From NCBI RefSeq assembly GCF_004362665.1, contig NZ_SNXR01000012.1, forward strand, positions 496,001-560,000: a stretch of 64,000 nucleotides of DNA, given 5' to 3'. Below the pieces are notes generated by a model, which ran no database searches, was not told where the DNA came from, and worked only from the letters and a program-made list of their open reading frames with translations. The DNA is from Flavobacterium dankookense. Its GTDB lineage: Bacteria; Bacteroidota; Bacteroidia; Flavobacteriales; Flavobacteriaceae. Position 1 is the first letter of the stretch; every line of letters starts with the position of its first letter. The translations under genes and the position numbers were made by a program. Shown piece by piece: positions 54,085 through 62,651 of this stretch.

Positions 54085-54405
54085 TTATATTTTACTCAAT
54101 AGCTGTACTTTTCCGTGCATGGTTGCAGTTGCGGTTAAGATTAAAGCGCCTTTTTTGCCTTTTTCATAATAGTGTAATTTGTCGCCTTCCTCCATTTTTA
54201 TGGTTGTGGTTGCGTTTTTGGTCAATCGGTAACTTCCACCGCTTCCAGCATTGATTACACTCACTTCATCGTCTAAATCATTTTTAATTTTGATGTCGAA
54301 TTTTTCTGCAACAACAACTGATTTATCTGTGTTTTTAATTGATGATATTGTATTCATAGACATTAATCCAAATGCTAAGAATAAATAGAGAATAATCTTC
54401 TTCAT
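54085..54405 (-). CDS. Exported 106-aa protein of unknown function
   Basis: This protein starts MKKIILYLFLAFGLMSMNTIS, a signal sequence. The mature part of about 80 residues is beta-rich (KFDIKIKNDLDDEVSVINAG, SYRLTKNATTTIKMEEG) with no Cys. I do not recognise a family. It is 2 nt downstream of the LamG protein gene and ends at a terminator, so it is in that operon. It may be a partner of the T9SS protein. Confidence 0.75.
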   Translation of the reverse strand: MKKIILYLFLAFGLMSMNTISSIKNTDKSVVVAEKFDIKIKNDLDDEVSVINAGSGGSYRLTKNATTTIKMEEGDKLHYYEKGKKGALILTATATMHGKVQLLSKI

Positions 54406-54407
54406 AA

Positions 54408-56273
54408 TTATTTAATTATTAGTTTTTGTGTTGCAATAGCATTGTTTGAATCTTCAATACGAATTAAATAGATTCCTTTCGATAAGTTAGAAACATTAAT
54501 TTCTTTTGAACTAGCAGTCATCACTTTATGACCTTGAAGCGAATAGATTTCTACTGATTTTACTTCATTTTCCATTTCAATTGAGAAATTATCTGAAGTT
54601 GGATTTGGGTAGATTGTTGCTTTTAGATTATTTGAATTAAAATCTTGATTTGAAAGCACGCTTTGATTGTTATATAATGCTATAACTTCTGATGAAGAAA
54701 GTGCAATATTGTAAATTTCAAAATCATCAATGTGTGCGTTCAAACTAATACTTGACGCACTACTTCCTCCAGCGTAATTTCCAAAAATTAAATTAGTTCC
54801 TGTGCTATTCCATGCTCTTGATGAAGTGCCTAATAGCGTTCCGTCTTTATAAGCACTTGCTGAAGTTCCATTAAAAGTTAAAACATAATGTGACCAACTT
54901 GAATTGTGTCCTAAACCTGTAATTACAAAATCATTTCCCCAACCATAATAATTTAAGTTTCCACTTCCAGCATTAATTAACATACCATAAGCTTGATTAG
55001 TTGCAGGAGTTCCCCAGGCAAAAACTAAATGATTTTGATCGGTTACTCTTTTCATCCAAAAAGAAACTGTTCTTTGTGCATTTCCTTGTGGTAAATTAGA
55101 AATCGAAGCATTCATTTGTTGGTTATTGATAAAAACAGCTTTGTTAGGTTGACTAAATCGATTGTCTACAAAAGTTGGACTAGTTGATAAAGGACTCAAA
55201 GAGATTGTATTGTTTTCGTTGTTCAAAGAATTATCAAATGGAAATTTTTGAATTAAATTATAACTTAATGTATATATTGGTGATACTGTTGTTCCATCAG
55301 CATTGGTTGCCTCAATTTGATAATAATAAGTATTGGAAGATGATAAACCAGAAATTGAAGTACTTAAATTTGTATTAGAATTTCCTGAAGCATTTCCACC
55401 TGTAACTTGATTTGTCAAAGCAGTACTAGAATTACCATATTTAATTACAGAAGTTGTTGCTAATCCTGAAGCATTAATTGTGTAAGAAACTGTTGCACTA
55501 GAAGATATAAAAAGTGAAGCAACATTTGAAATAACAGGTGTTTGTAAAATACCAACAGATGAATTTTTGACCGCAAGAATTTCAGCAGCTGATAATTCTC
55601 TATTGTAAACATATAATTCGTCTAATTTTCCATTCATACATTTTGCAGTGTTAATTACACCACCATTTGTTCCACCGCCAAAAGTAAATTTATTTGTTGC
55701 TAAATTTAAACCGGAGTAATTCAAAAGCCAAGTGTTAATACTTAAAGCACCGTTTAAATAATAACTAACCGAAGTTCCGTTGTGAACAACAGCATGATGT
55801 ACCCAAGAGCCAGCCAAAGTTGCTTGTTCTTGTAAAGTAAGACATCTGTAGGCTGGACCATCTAACAAACCAAATTCATATCTATTAGGATAATATGTTG
55901 GCGCATAACAACCAGACGAGTTTGTTGCTCTATAATAGTTTGTTTCTCCCAATTCAAAAGAAGTTGAATAATTAGTTGGAACACCTATTGGTCTGAATTC
56001 CCACCATGCAATTGTATATTTGGCTTGTGATGTTATTGCACTTGAGATTGTAGAATTCACTAAAGTTTCTGCTCCAGTATATGAAACACCTTGTCCATAG
56101 TAACCAGTATTATAAGTTATGTTTGTTGTTGTTCCGTTTGTAAAACTGTGCGTTGGAGAATTACTATTTAAAGTATTCTCAAAGTTAAAGTAACTAATTA
56201 ATCCATTAGTTGGAACTTGTGCAAAAATAAGTGTTGAGGTAATCAAAGTTGTAATAAGTAATACTCTTTTCAT
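54408..56273 (-). CDS. Secreted T9SS protein with two LamG/concanavalin-type domains
   Basis: This 621-aa protein starts MKRVLLITTLITSTLIFAQ at 56273. The first LamG-like domain lies at about residues 45-235 (WVHHAVVHNGTSVSYYLNG), a fibronectin type III-like segment at 240-335 (NTYYYQIEATNADGTT), and a second LamG domain at 345-535 (TVSFWMKRVTDQNHLVFAWG). The C terminus is a type A T9SS sorting domain (IYPNPTSDNFSIEM, then LSKGIYLIRIED). It probably binds carbohydrate at the cell surface. Two LytTR-like repeats 21 bp apart lie 60-90 nt upstream. Confidence 0.9.
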   Translation of the reverse strand: MKRVLLITTLITSTLIFAQVPTNGLISYFNFENTLNSNSPTHSFTNGTTTNITYNTGYYGQGVSYTGAETLVNSTISSAITSQAKYTIAWWEFRPIGVPTNYSTSFELGETNYYRATNSSGCYAPTYYPNRYEFGLLDGPAYRCLTLQEQATLAGSWVHHAVVHNGTSVSYYLNGALSINTWLLNYSGLNLATNKFTFGGGTNGGVINTAKCMNGKLDELYVYNRELSAAEILAVKNSSVGILQTPVISNVASLFISSSATVSYTINASGLATTSVIKYGNSSTALTNQVTGGNASGNSNTNLSTSISGLSSSNTYYYQIEATNADGTTVSPIYTLSYNLIQKFPFDNSLNNENNTISLSPLSTSPTFVDNRFSQPNKAVFINNQQMNASISNLPQGNAQRTVSFWMKRVTDQNHLVFAWGTPATNQAYGMLINAGSGNLNYYGWGNDFVITGLGHNSSWSHYVLTFNGTSASAYKDGTLLGTSSRAWNSTGTNLIFGNYAGGSSASSISLNAHIDDFEIYNIALSSSEVIALYNNQSVLSNQDFNSNNLKATIYPNPTSDNFSIEMENEVKSVEIYSLQGHKVMTASSKEINVSNLSKGIYLIRIEDSNNAIATQKLIIK

Positions 56274-56332
56274 GTGATTTGGTTTTAAAATTTTGAGCAA
56301 AAATCAGGTGACAATTTCTAAAAAAGTTAAAG

Positions 56333-56367
56333 TTTTCACGAAACAGCAGTTTTTTTTCATGAAACGT
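56333..56367 (-). promoter_or_regulatory. Pair of LytTR-like direct repeats upstream of the LamG gene
   Basis: TTTTCACGAAAC (CACG at 56337) and TTTTCATGAAAC (CATG at 56358) are exactly 21 bp apart. LytTR regulators bind 9-bp direct repeats spaced about 12 bp, which gives the same 21-bp period. They lie about 60-90 nt before the LamG gene start. Confidence 0.6.
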
Positions 56368-56403
56368 AAAACAATATTTTTAAAACAAAAATTCATTAAA
56401 TAA

Positions 56404-56493
56404 TTATCGGAAATTCAAATAGAAGATCATAAAAAGCAGAAAATAGATTATAACTAAAATGATTTCTAGTCGAAATTGCTGTATTTTTTTCAT
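56404..56493 (-). CDS. 29-aa membrane peptide ORF
   Basis: A complete ORF from ATG at 56493 to TAA at 56404 encodes MKKIQQFRLEII followed by one hydrophobic helix (LVIIYFLLFMIFYLNF) and a final Arg. The basic start and single helix fit a bitopic small membrane protein. It lies between the two repeat clusters, about 130 nt upstream of the LamG gene on the same strand, with three phased repeats upstream of it. It could be a regulatory peptide of the neighbouring two-component system. No homologue is known to me. Confidence 0.55.
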   Translation of the reverse strand: MKKIQQFRLEIILVIIYFLLFMIFYLNFR

Positions 56494-56561
56494 AAGAAAT
56501 GTGTTTTAATGAAATTGTAAACATTGCAAATCAAATAGTTTGTTTTTGTAAAATGTTTTAT

Positions 56562-56614
56562 TTTTCATGAAAGTGATGACGTTTTTTATGAAATTGGTTA
56601 TTATTTTTATGAAG
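56562..56614 (-). promoter_or_regulatory. Three LytTR-like direct repeats upstream of the 29-aa ORF
   Basis: TTTTCATGAAAG (CATG at 56566), TTTTTATGAAAT (TATG at 56587) and TTTTTATGAAGT (TATG at 56608) follow each other at exactly 21-bp steps. They end about 70 nt before the start of the 29-aa ORF. Confidence 0.6.
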
Positions 56615-56727
56615 TAAAAATCAATAGAAAGTTATCTTGTATTTGCTTTTACTTAACACACGTTAAAAAAACCATAACAATGTAATTTAGTGATTACTTT
56701 ATTCGTTATTTTGCCGAAAATATTTGT

Positions 56728-57960
56728 ATGTTTCGTTGGTTATTTCTCTTCATAATCATTGCTATTGTTGAAATTTATTCTTTTCAAGCGATAAGAACAA
56801 TTTCAAAATCTAGAGTTGTACTTTCAGTATATTTGATAGTCTCTATATCAGTAATCATTTTTATTTTCTACCAATTTTCAAAATTTGATAGAAGTGTTGG
56901 ACAAACGCAAATGTCATTATTTACTTTAGGATTGTTGTTGTTGGTGCTTGTTCCAAAAATTATATTGACATTATTCATGTTTTTGGAAGATATTTTCCGG
57001 ATTTTTAGCGGAACAATTACTCATTTTATGGGCGATAACGATTCGGGAAATTTTTTGCCAAACCGACGAAAATTCATCAGTCAGATGGCTCTAGCAATTG
57101 CGGCAATTCCGTTTACTTCACTGTTATACGGAATGACGAAAGGGAAATACAATTATAAGGTAATCAAACAAACGCTGTTTTTTTCAGATTTGCCCGATGA
57201 TTTTGATGGTTTCACAATTACTCAAATATCCGATGTTCATAGCGGAAGTTTTGATAATCCAGAAAAAATACAATATGCAGTTGATTTGATTAATCAACAC
57301 AAAACCGATTTGATGCTTTTTACTGGCGATATTGTCAATACACATGCTACGGAAATGCATCCTTGGATTGAAACTTTTAATAAAATTGATAATCATCAAT
57401 ATGGAAAATTCGCGGTTTTAGGCAATCATGATTATGGAGAATATGTAACTTGGCCATCGCAAGCAGCAAAAGACGAAAATTTTGAAGCCATTAAAAAAGT
57501 ATATGGCGATATTGGTTTTGATTTGCTTTTAAACCAAAACAAAAAAATCAAAAAAGGTACTAGTGAAATAGCTATTGTTGGAGTAGAAAATTGGGGTAAA
57601 AACTTCAAGCAAGCTGGAGATTTGAATAAAGCGTCAGAAGGATTGACCAATGAAGATTTTAAAATATTAATGAGTCATGATCCAAGTCATTGGGAATATG
57701 AAGTTAAAAACCATGATAAAAATTTCCAATTAACGCTATCTGGACATACACACGGATTGCAATTTGGAATTGAAATACCCGGAATTATCCGATGGAGTCC
57801 AGTACAATATGTTTACAAACAATGGGCTGGATTATATGAAAATTTAGGACGATATATCTATGTAAATCGCGGTTTTGGGTTTCATGCTTATCCTGGTCGT
57901 GTTGGAATTTGGCCAGAAATAACGGTTTTCGAACTAAAAAAAGCAGAAAAAGTAGCATAA
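56728..57960 (+). CDS. Membrane-bound metallophosphoesterase
   Basis: This 410-aa protein has three to four N-terminal helices (residues 1-155), then a calcineurin-like phosphoesterase domain with all metal-binding motifs: ITQISDVHSGS near 170, FTGDIVNTHA near 205, VLGNHDYGEY near 235, and LSGHTHGLQFG near 345. It resembles YaeI/UDP-diacylglucosamine hydrolase-type exported phosphoesterases. The substrate is unknown. It is divergent from the LamG operon region. Confidence 0.92.
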   Translation: MFRWLFLFIIIAIVEIYSFQAIRTISKSRVVLSVYLIVSISVIIFIFYQFSKFDRSVGQTQMSLFTLGLLLLVLVPKIILTLFMFLEDIFRIFSGTITHFMGDNDSGNFLPNRRKFISQMALAIAAIPFTSLLYGMTKGKYNYKVIKQTLFFSDLPDDFDGFTITQISDVHSGSFDNPEKIQYAVDLINQHKTDLMLFTGDIVNTHATEMHPWIETFNKIDNHQYGKFAVLGNHDYGEYVTWPSQAAKDENFEAIKKVYGDIGFDLLLNQNKKIKKGTSEIAIVGVENWGKNFKQAGDLNKASEGLTNEDFKILMSHDPSHWEYEVKNHDKNFQLTLSGHTHGLQFGIEIPGIIRWSPVQYVYKQWAGLYENLGRYIYVNRGFGFHAYPGRVGIWPEITVFELKKAEKVA

Positions 57961-57974
57961 TTAGTTAAAAATGC

Positions 57975-57982
57975 TACATTTG
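57975..57982 (+). promoter_or_regulatory. -7 element of the thioredoxin-like gene
   Basis: TACATTTG is an exact TAnnTTTG match, 53 nt before the ATG at 58035. Confidence 0.55.
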
Positions 57983-58034
57983 TAGTATTCTAAATTCATT
58001 TCTTTATAAAAGAAAATTAAAATATTTTGGTTTT

Positions 58035-58331
58035 ATGTCAAAATTTGGAGAATTAATTAACGCTCAAGTACCTGTGTTGATAGACTTTTACACAGAGTGG
58101 AACGATTCATCAGTTTCAATGCATCCTGTAATTAGAGATGTTGCAGCCGCACTTGGTGATAGAGCCAAAGTGATTAAAATTGACGTTGATAAAAATCAAG
58201 AACTTGCCGAAGCACTTCGCATCAAAGGTTTGCCTACTTTAATGATTTATAAAGAAGGTCAAATGGTTTGGAGACAATCAGGCGAATTAGATGCTAATAC
58301 GTTGATTGGAATTGTACAAGAGCAACTTTAG
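58035..58331 (+). CDS. Thioredoxin-fold protein lacking the CxxC motif
   Basis: This 98-aa thioredoxin-like protein has the family layout: PVLIDFYTEWNDSS where a thioredoxin reads WCGPC, then VIKIDVDKNQELAEALRIKG, the cis-proline LPTLMIYKEGQ, and a final helix. The two catalytic cysteines are Asn and Ser, and no other Cys is present. It cannot act as a disulphide reductase in the normal way and more likely serves as a chaperone, adaptor or subunit. I recall close copies in other Flavobacteria. Confidence 0.88.
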   Translation: MSKFGELINAQVPVLIDFYTEWNDSSVSMHPVIRDVAAALGDRAKVIKIDVDKNQELAEALRIKGLPTLMIYKEGQMVWRQSGELDANTLIGIVQEQL

Positions 58332-58963
58332 TCGATTTTTTCGCAGGTAAATCCTTTCTCTTTTAAAAACTCTAATGTTTTTGGTAAAACATATTCTAGG
58401 TTTTGCCAGGCTTTTTTGCTGTCGTGAAAAACAATAATACTTCCGCTTTCTATATTTTTCAAAACATTTTCAAGACATTTTTCTTTTGATGTATTTTCGT
58501 CAAAATCATAAGAAATAATATCCCACATAATTATTTTGTAACCCATTTCTCTAAGCTTTTTTGCTTGTGAACGTTTTATTTTTCCGTAAGGTGGACGAAA
58601 GAGTTTGCAGTTTTCTGTACTCAGTTTATAGTGTTCAGCTTCATAGAGTTTTGCATTGTTAATGTAATCTTCCGTTGAGGTTTCCCAGCCTTTAAGATGG
58701 TTAAAAGTATGATTTCCAATGGAATGATTTTCTGAAATTACTTTTTGGAATATTTCAGGATATTTTCTGCAATTATCACCAATACAAAAGAAAGTAGCTT
58801 CGGCATTGTAGTTTTTTAGTTGTTCTAAAACCCATTCCGTTATTTCAGGCGTTGGTCCATCGTCAAAAGTTAAGTACACTTTTTTTTCATCGTTAGGTAT
58901 TGACCAAACATAGTTGGGGAAAAGTATCTTAATAAGCCGATTTGTTTTTATCCATAAACTCAT
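58328..58963 (-). CDS. Polysaccharide deacetylase (NodB homology) family protein
   Basis: This 211-aa protein from the Met at 58963 has the NodB motifs TFDDGPTPEIT near residue 32 and the zinc-binding HSIGNHTFNH near residue 80, followed by RPPYGKIKRSQ and IIVFHDS. These enzymes remove acetyl or similar groups from chitin-like or peptidoglycan polymers. There is no signal peptide, but an N-terminal hydrophobic stretch may anchor it. It overlaps the end of the convergent thioredoxin-like gene by 4 nt. Confidence 0.9.
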   Translation of the reverse strand: MSLWIKTNRLIKILFPNYVWSIPNDEKKVYLTFDDGPTPEITEWVLEQLKNYNAEATFFCIGDNCRKYPEIFQKVISENHSIGNHTFNHLKGWETSTEDYINNAKLYEAEHYKLSTENCKLFRPPYGKIKRSQAKKLREMGYKIIMWDIISYDFDENTSKEKCLENVLKNIESGSIIVFHDSKKAWQNLEYVLPKTLEFLKEKGFTCEKID

Positions 58964-59041
58964 GTTGTAAATGTAATAATAAAAAAAATGTGCCAAAATG
59001 AATTTTCATGATGACACATTTCAATTTTTTTGAATTAAAAA

Positions 59042-62000
59042 TTACTCCATTTCTCTGCCAAAACGTTCAAAACGTTTATTTAATGAATTGAAAGCTGCTT
59101 TGTTTTTAGTATAGAATTCAAGGTCTTTGTTGTCTTTCATGACATATAATAAACTTCTATATCGTTCAATATCAGTAATAATGTCTGAAGCAATTCCGTT
59201 TTGAATTGATGGTTGAATTCCTGAAAAGTAAGTTAAGCTTTGTTTGTATTTGTTAATCAAACGATCTAATAATTGTCTTGCTTTTTCTTTTTCGCCTAAT
59301 TTGTAATATCCAGCTGCAAATGGTTCAACCATAGTGTAATAGCCATAATAATCCATCGGCATTTTAGTCATCGCCATTTCAATTACTTTTTTAGCTTTTT
59401 CGTTTTGACCATCATTGATTAATTGTTCCATCAATCTGGCCATATTGGTTCGGTAGGAAATACTATTTTTTCTAGTTTCCGGATCGTGATAAATAGTTGT
59501 GAGTTCGCCATTACCCCATTGCCATTTTGAAATTAAATTATACATTTTTTCGCTGTCAATTTGTCCCATATCCATTGGGTTTTCTTCGTCGATTTTAGTT
59601 TTTACAGGAACCAATTTATAAACCAATCCGTCCAATTGTAAATAGTCTTTCATCCATAGATAATCATCATCACCAAAACTTCCACCAGTAAAGTAGATAG
59701 GTCTTTTCCAGTCATTGTTAGCTAAAACATCTAGCATGATTAGTCGGTTTTTGTACATCGCACTACCTTTTACATCTAAATCAATGAACGGAACAATAGA
59801 GTCAAAGTATTTTGGATTTACTACTTTGTTTTTTATGATGTTCTCTTTGTTGATTGGAATTCTAATTTTATTTGTTGGATAAAAATGGATAGTTTGACCA
59901 TTTTGTAAATCAACAGTAGACTGAGGATTTTTAATGAATTTGATGAAGTCTTTCAAATCCCATCTTGCATCAGTTTTTGGAATATGCGCAACATAATCCA
60001 ATTTATCACCAACATATTCGTTGTGTGTAAATGAAATAGGCATTCCTTCTGCAGTATATGTTTTGTACTTCATTTGGTCAATATACCAATCTGTCATTAA
60101 TAAACTGGTACAACAAATTTTAACATCTGGTCTGATGCCTTCGATTTCTTGAGCATACCAAAGCGGGAAAGTATCATTATCGCCAATAGTATATAAAATA
60201 GCATTTGGCTCACAGGATTCTAAATAATTTTTAGCCATTGCAATAGCTGTATATTTATTTGAACGGTCGTGATCATCCCAGTTTTGTGTCGCCATTAATA
60301 TAGGTGAAGCTATTAAGCAAGCTGTAATTACTATTGGTTCAACTAGTTTGGATTTGATATAACCAGCAACTATTTCATAAATGGCATAAACACCAAAACC
60401 AATCCAAATAGCAAAAACGTAGAAAGAACCAACTAGCGCATAGTCTCTTTCTCTAGGTTCAAAAGGTCTTTCATTTAAAAAGATTTTTAATGCGAAACTT
60501 GTAAATAAAAATAAAACTAATAATACGTAGAAGCTTTTTAAATCTTTTTGCGCATGATACATTAATCCGATTAAACCAATAAGGAAAGGTAAAAAGTAAT
60601 ATACATTTCTTCCTTTGTTGTTTTTTATATCTTCCGTTAGGTTGGTTTGAGTTCCTTTTCCAAGGTGAATTTCATCGACAAAATCAATTCCGCTAATCCA
60701 GTTACCGTCCAGATTGTCATATCGTCCTTGAACATCATTTTGTTTTCCAACAAAATTCCAAAGTAAATAGCGACCATACATATAGCCAAATTGATATTCA
60801 ACCATAAAGCTAAGATTATCCCAAGTTGATGGTTTTTCAATTATTAAGTAATCGCTATATTTTTTTAGAAAACTAACATAATCTTCGTTGTCAACTTTCT
60901 TTTGAGCATAAGCTGTTTTGAATTCGTTGATGCTATTTTGAAGTTCTTCTTTTAATTGCCCAACAGCTTGCATTGCTTGTTCTTCTGTCAAGCTGTCTAA
61001 GTTAACACCATATTGCGCTAAATCTTCTTCAAATGGATAATTATGATTGATTTCAAACTTTGGAACATCTGTAAAATTGATGTAGTTTTCAATATGTTCA
61101 GTACTCCAAAGACGAGGCAAAATAGCTTTGTGTTTATTATCGCTGTTTTGTTCAGCATTTTTATAATTGTTTACAATAACATATTTACCTGTTTTATAAT
61201 CTCTTTCATAGTTGGGTGCTTTGTCCAAATAGGGTTCGTTTTCATCTAAACCAGCAAAAGTATCTGTATATTGCGGTCCATAAAACAACGGATTTACACC
61301 ATATTGTTCACGATTATAATAAGCCAAAACTTCGGCAGCATCTGAAGGTTTATTTTCATTGATAACTACATTCGCATTTGCTCTAATTGGCAACATTAAC
61401 CAAGTTGAAAAACCAATTAATACAAAAAGAATACAAAGTATAACTGTATTGTAAAACGGATGACCTTTTTCGCGCGTGTATTTTAATCCAAAATAGAAAA
61501 AAGCTACAATTAGTAAAAACGCAAAAATGGTTCCAGAGTTGAAGGGTAAACCAAAACTATTCACCATAAATATTTCCATTTTACCAAAAAAAGCTAAGGT
61601 ATATGGCAATAATAATTTGAAGATGAACAATAAAACGGCAACAATAATAATGTTTGCAATAATGAAGTTTTTAACCGTTATCGTTTTATAATTTTTAAAG
61701 AAATATAAAAATCCGATAGCAGGAATAGTCAATAAAGCCATGAAATGCACACCAAACGAAAGCCCGATAATCAATGAAATTAGTAACAACCATCTATTTC
61801 CTCGAGGTGTATTCATTTCTTGTTCCCATCGAAGTCCAAGCCAAAAAAGCAATGCAATTAACAAAGATGCCATTGCATAAACTTCGGCTTCAATAGCGCT
61901 ATTCCAAAAACTATCAGAAAAAGTAAACGCCAACGAACCAACAAAGGAACTGCCCAGAATCACAACTAATTTGGAGTTGTCAAGTTCGGTATAATTACTC

Positions 62001-62320
62001 ACTATTCGTCTCAGTAAAATAGTACTCGACCAGTACATGAACAATATTGTAAATGCGCTAGAAAATACCGAAAGCATATTTACCATCAATGCAACTGTTT
62101 CGTTTGAAGTTGCAAACATGGAGAAAAACGCTCCTAAAATTTGATATAAAGGTGCTCCAGGTGGATGACCAACTTCTAGTTTGGCTGCTGTGGAAATGTA
62201 TTCGCCACAATCCCAGAAACTCATTGTAGGTTCTACGGTAAGTGTGTAGGTGATTAAGGCAATTGCGAAAGAAGACCAACCTAAAATGGTATTCCATTTA
62301 TTGAAATTGAAGTTTTGCAT
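59042..62320 (-). CDS. GT117-family membrane protein (DUF2723) with C-terminal TPR region
   Basis: This 1092-aa protein has an N-terminal membrane domain of about 12 helices (residues 10-340 and again 560-690). The DUF2723 signature is SFWDCGEYISTAAKLEVGHPPGAP near residue 35 and HFMALLTIPAIGFLYF later. The soluble C-terminal part contains ANAILYTIGDNDTFPLWYAQ near residue 720 and ends in helical TPR-like repeats. DUF2723 proteins are GT-C fold candidates for protein O-glycosylation in Bacteroidota; the donor sugar is not known. Confidence 0.9.
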   Translation of the reverse strand: MQNFNFNKWNTILGWSSFAIALITYTLTVEPTMSFWDCGEYISTAAKLEVGHPPGAPLYQILGAFFSMFATSNETVALMVNMLSVFSSAFTILFMYWSSTILLRRIVSNYTELDNSKLVVILGSSFVGSLAFTFSDSFWNSAIEAEVYAMASLLIALLFWLGLRWEQEMNTPRGNRWLLLISLIIGLSFGVHFMALLTIPAIGFLYFFKNYKTITVKNFIIANIIIVAVLLFIFKLLLPYTLAFFGKMEIFMVNSFGLPFNSGTIFAFLLIVAFFYFGLKYTREKGHPFYNTVILCILFVLIGFSTWLMLPIRANANVVINENKPSDAAEVLAYYNREQYGVNPLFYGPQYTDTFAGLDENEPYLDKAPNYERDYKTGKYVIVNNYKNAEQNSDNKHKAILPRLWSTEHIENYINFTDVPKFEINHNYPFEEDLAQYGVNLDSLTEEQAMQAVGQLKEELQNSINEFKTAYAQKKVDNEDYVSFLKKYSDYLIIEKPSTWDNLSFMVEYQFGYMYGRYLLWNFVGKQNDVQGRYDNLDGNWISGIDFVDEIHLGKGTQTNLTEDIKNNKGRNVYYFLPFLIGLIGLMYHAQKDLKSFYVLLVLFLFTSFALKIFLNERPFEPRERDYALVGSFYVFAIWIGFGVYAIYEIVAGYIKSKLVEPIVITACLIASPILMATQNWDDHDRSNKYTAIAMAKNYLESCEPNAILYTIGDNDTFPLWYAQEIEGIRPDVKICCTSLLMTDWYIDQMKYKTYTAEGMPISFTHNEYVGDKLDYVAHIPKTDARWDLKDFIKFIKNPQSTVDLQNGQTIHFYPTNKIRIPINKENIIKNKVVNPKYFDSIVPFIDLDVKGSAMYKNRLIMLDVLANNDWKRPIYFTGGSFGDDDYLWMKDYLQLDGLVYKLVPVKTKIDEENPMDMGQIDSEKMYNLISKWQWGNGELTTIYHDPETRKNSISYRTNMARLMEQLINDGQNEKAKKVIEMAMTKMPMDYYGYYTMVEPFAAGYYKLGEKEKARQLLDRLINKYKQSLTYFSGIQPSIQNGIASDIITDIERYRSLLYVMKDNKDLEFYTKNKAAFNSLNKRFERFGREME

Positions 62321-62479
62321 AATTCAATAATAAGTGTTTTACTTTTTTTGTGCTACAAAGAAACTATTTTTTTTATGCAAATAAAGGTGGTTTAACAAAA
62401 AAAACAACATCATAGAAGGTTAATCGTGAGTTAATAATGATTTGATTGAAATATTGTTTCAATTTTTTACCATATTTAT

Positions 62480-62509
62480 TTGTGTAGAATAAAATTTGTT
62501 ATAAATTTG
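62480..62509 (+). promoter_or_regulatory. Promoter of tRNA-Gln
   Basis: TTG (62480-62482), a 19-nt spacer and TAAATTTG (62502-62509) followed by CACTCG form a complete consensus promoter, ending 20 nt before the tRNA. Confidence 0.8.
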
Positions 62510-62528
62510 CACTCGCAATAAGCAAAAC

Positions 62529-62599
62529 TGGTCTATGGTGTAATGGTAACACAACTGTTTTTGGTGCAGTCTTTCAAGGTTCGAGTCCTTGTAGACCAA
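62529..62599 (+). tRNA. tRNA-Gln (anticodon TTG)
   Basis: The acceptor stem TGGTCTA pairs with TAGACCA. The D-stem is GTG/CAC, the anticodon stem ACTGT/GCAGT with the TTG anticodon at 62561-62563, and the T-arm CAAGG-TTCGAGT-CCTTG. The discriminator base is A and no CCA is encoded. The TTG anticodon reads CAA and CAG. Confidence 0.96.
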
Positions 62600-62600
62600 C

Positions 62601-62633
62601 AAAAAATCCCAACTGAAAGGTTGGGATTTTTTG
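62601..62633. terminator. Terminator after tRNA-Gln
   Basis: AAATCCCAAC and GTTGGGATTT with a T-run follow the tRNA directly. It also faces the convergent universal stress protein gene. Confidence 0.9.
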
Positions 62634-62651
62634 ATTCTATTATTTATTTAA

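Larger units (their letters stand above)
56274..56727. promoter_or_regulatory. 454-nt regulatory region with a small ORF and 21-bp phased repeats
   Basis: Besides the 29-aa ORF at 56404-56493, the region holds two clusters of the motif TTTTCATGAAA. No other gene was found. It also contains the promoter side of the divergent metallophosphoesterase gene. Confidence 0.6.
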
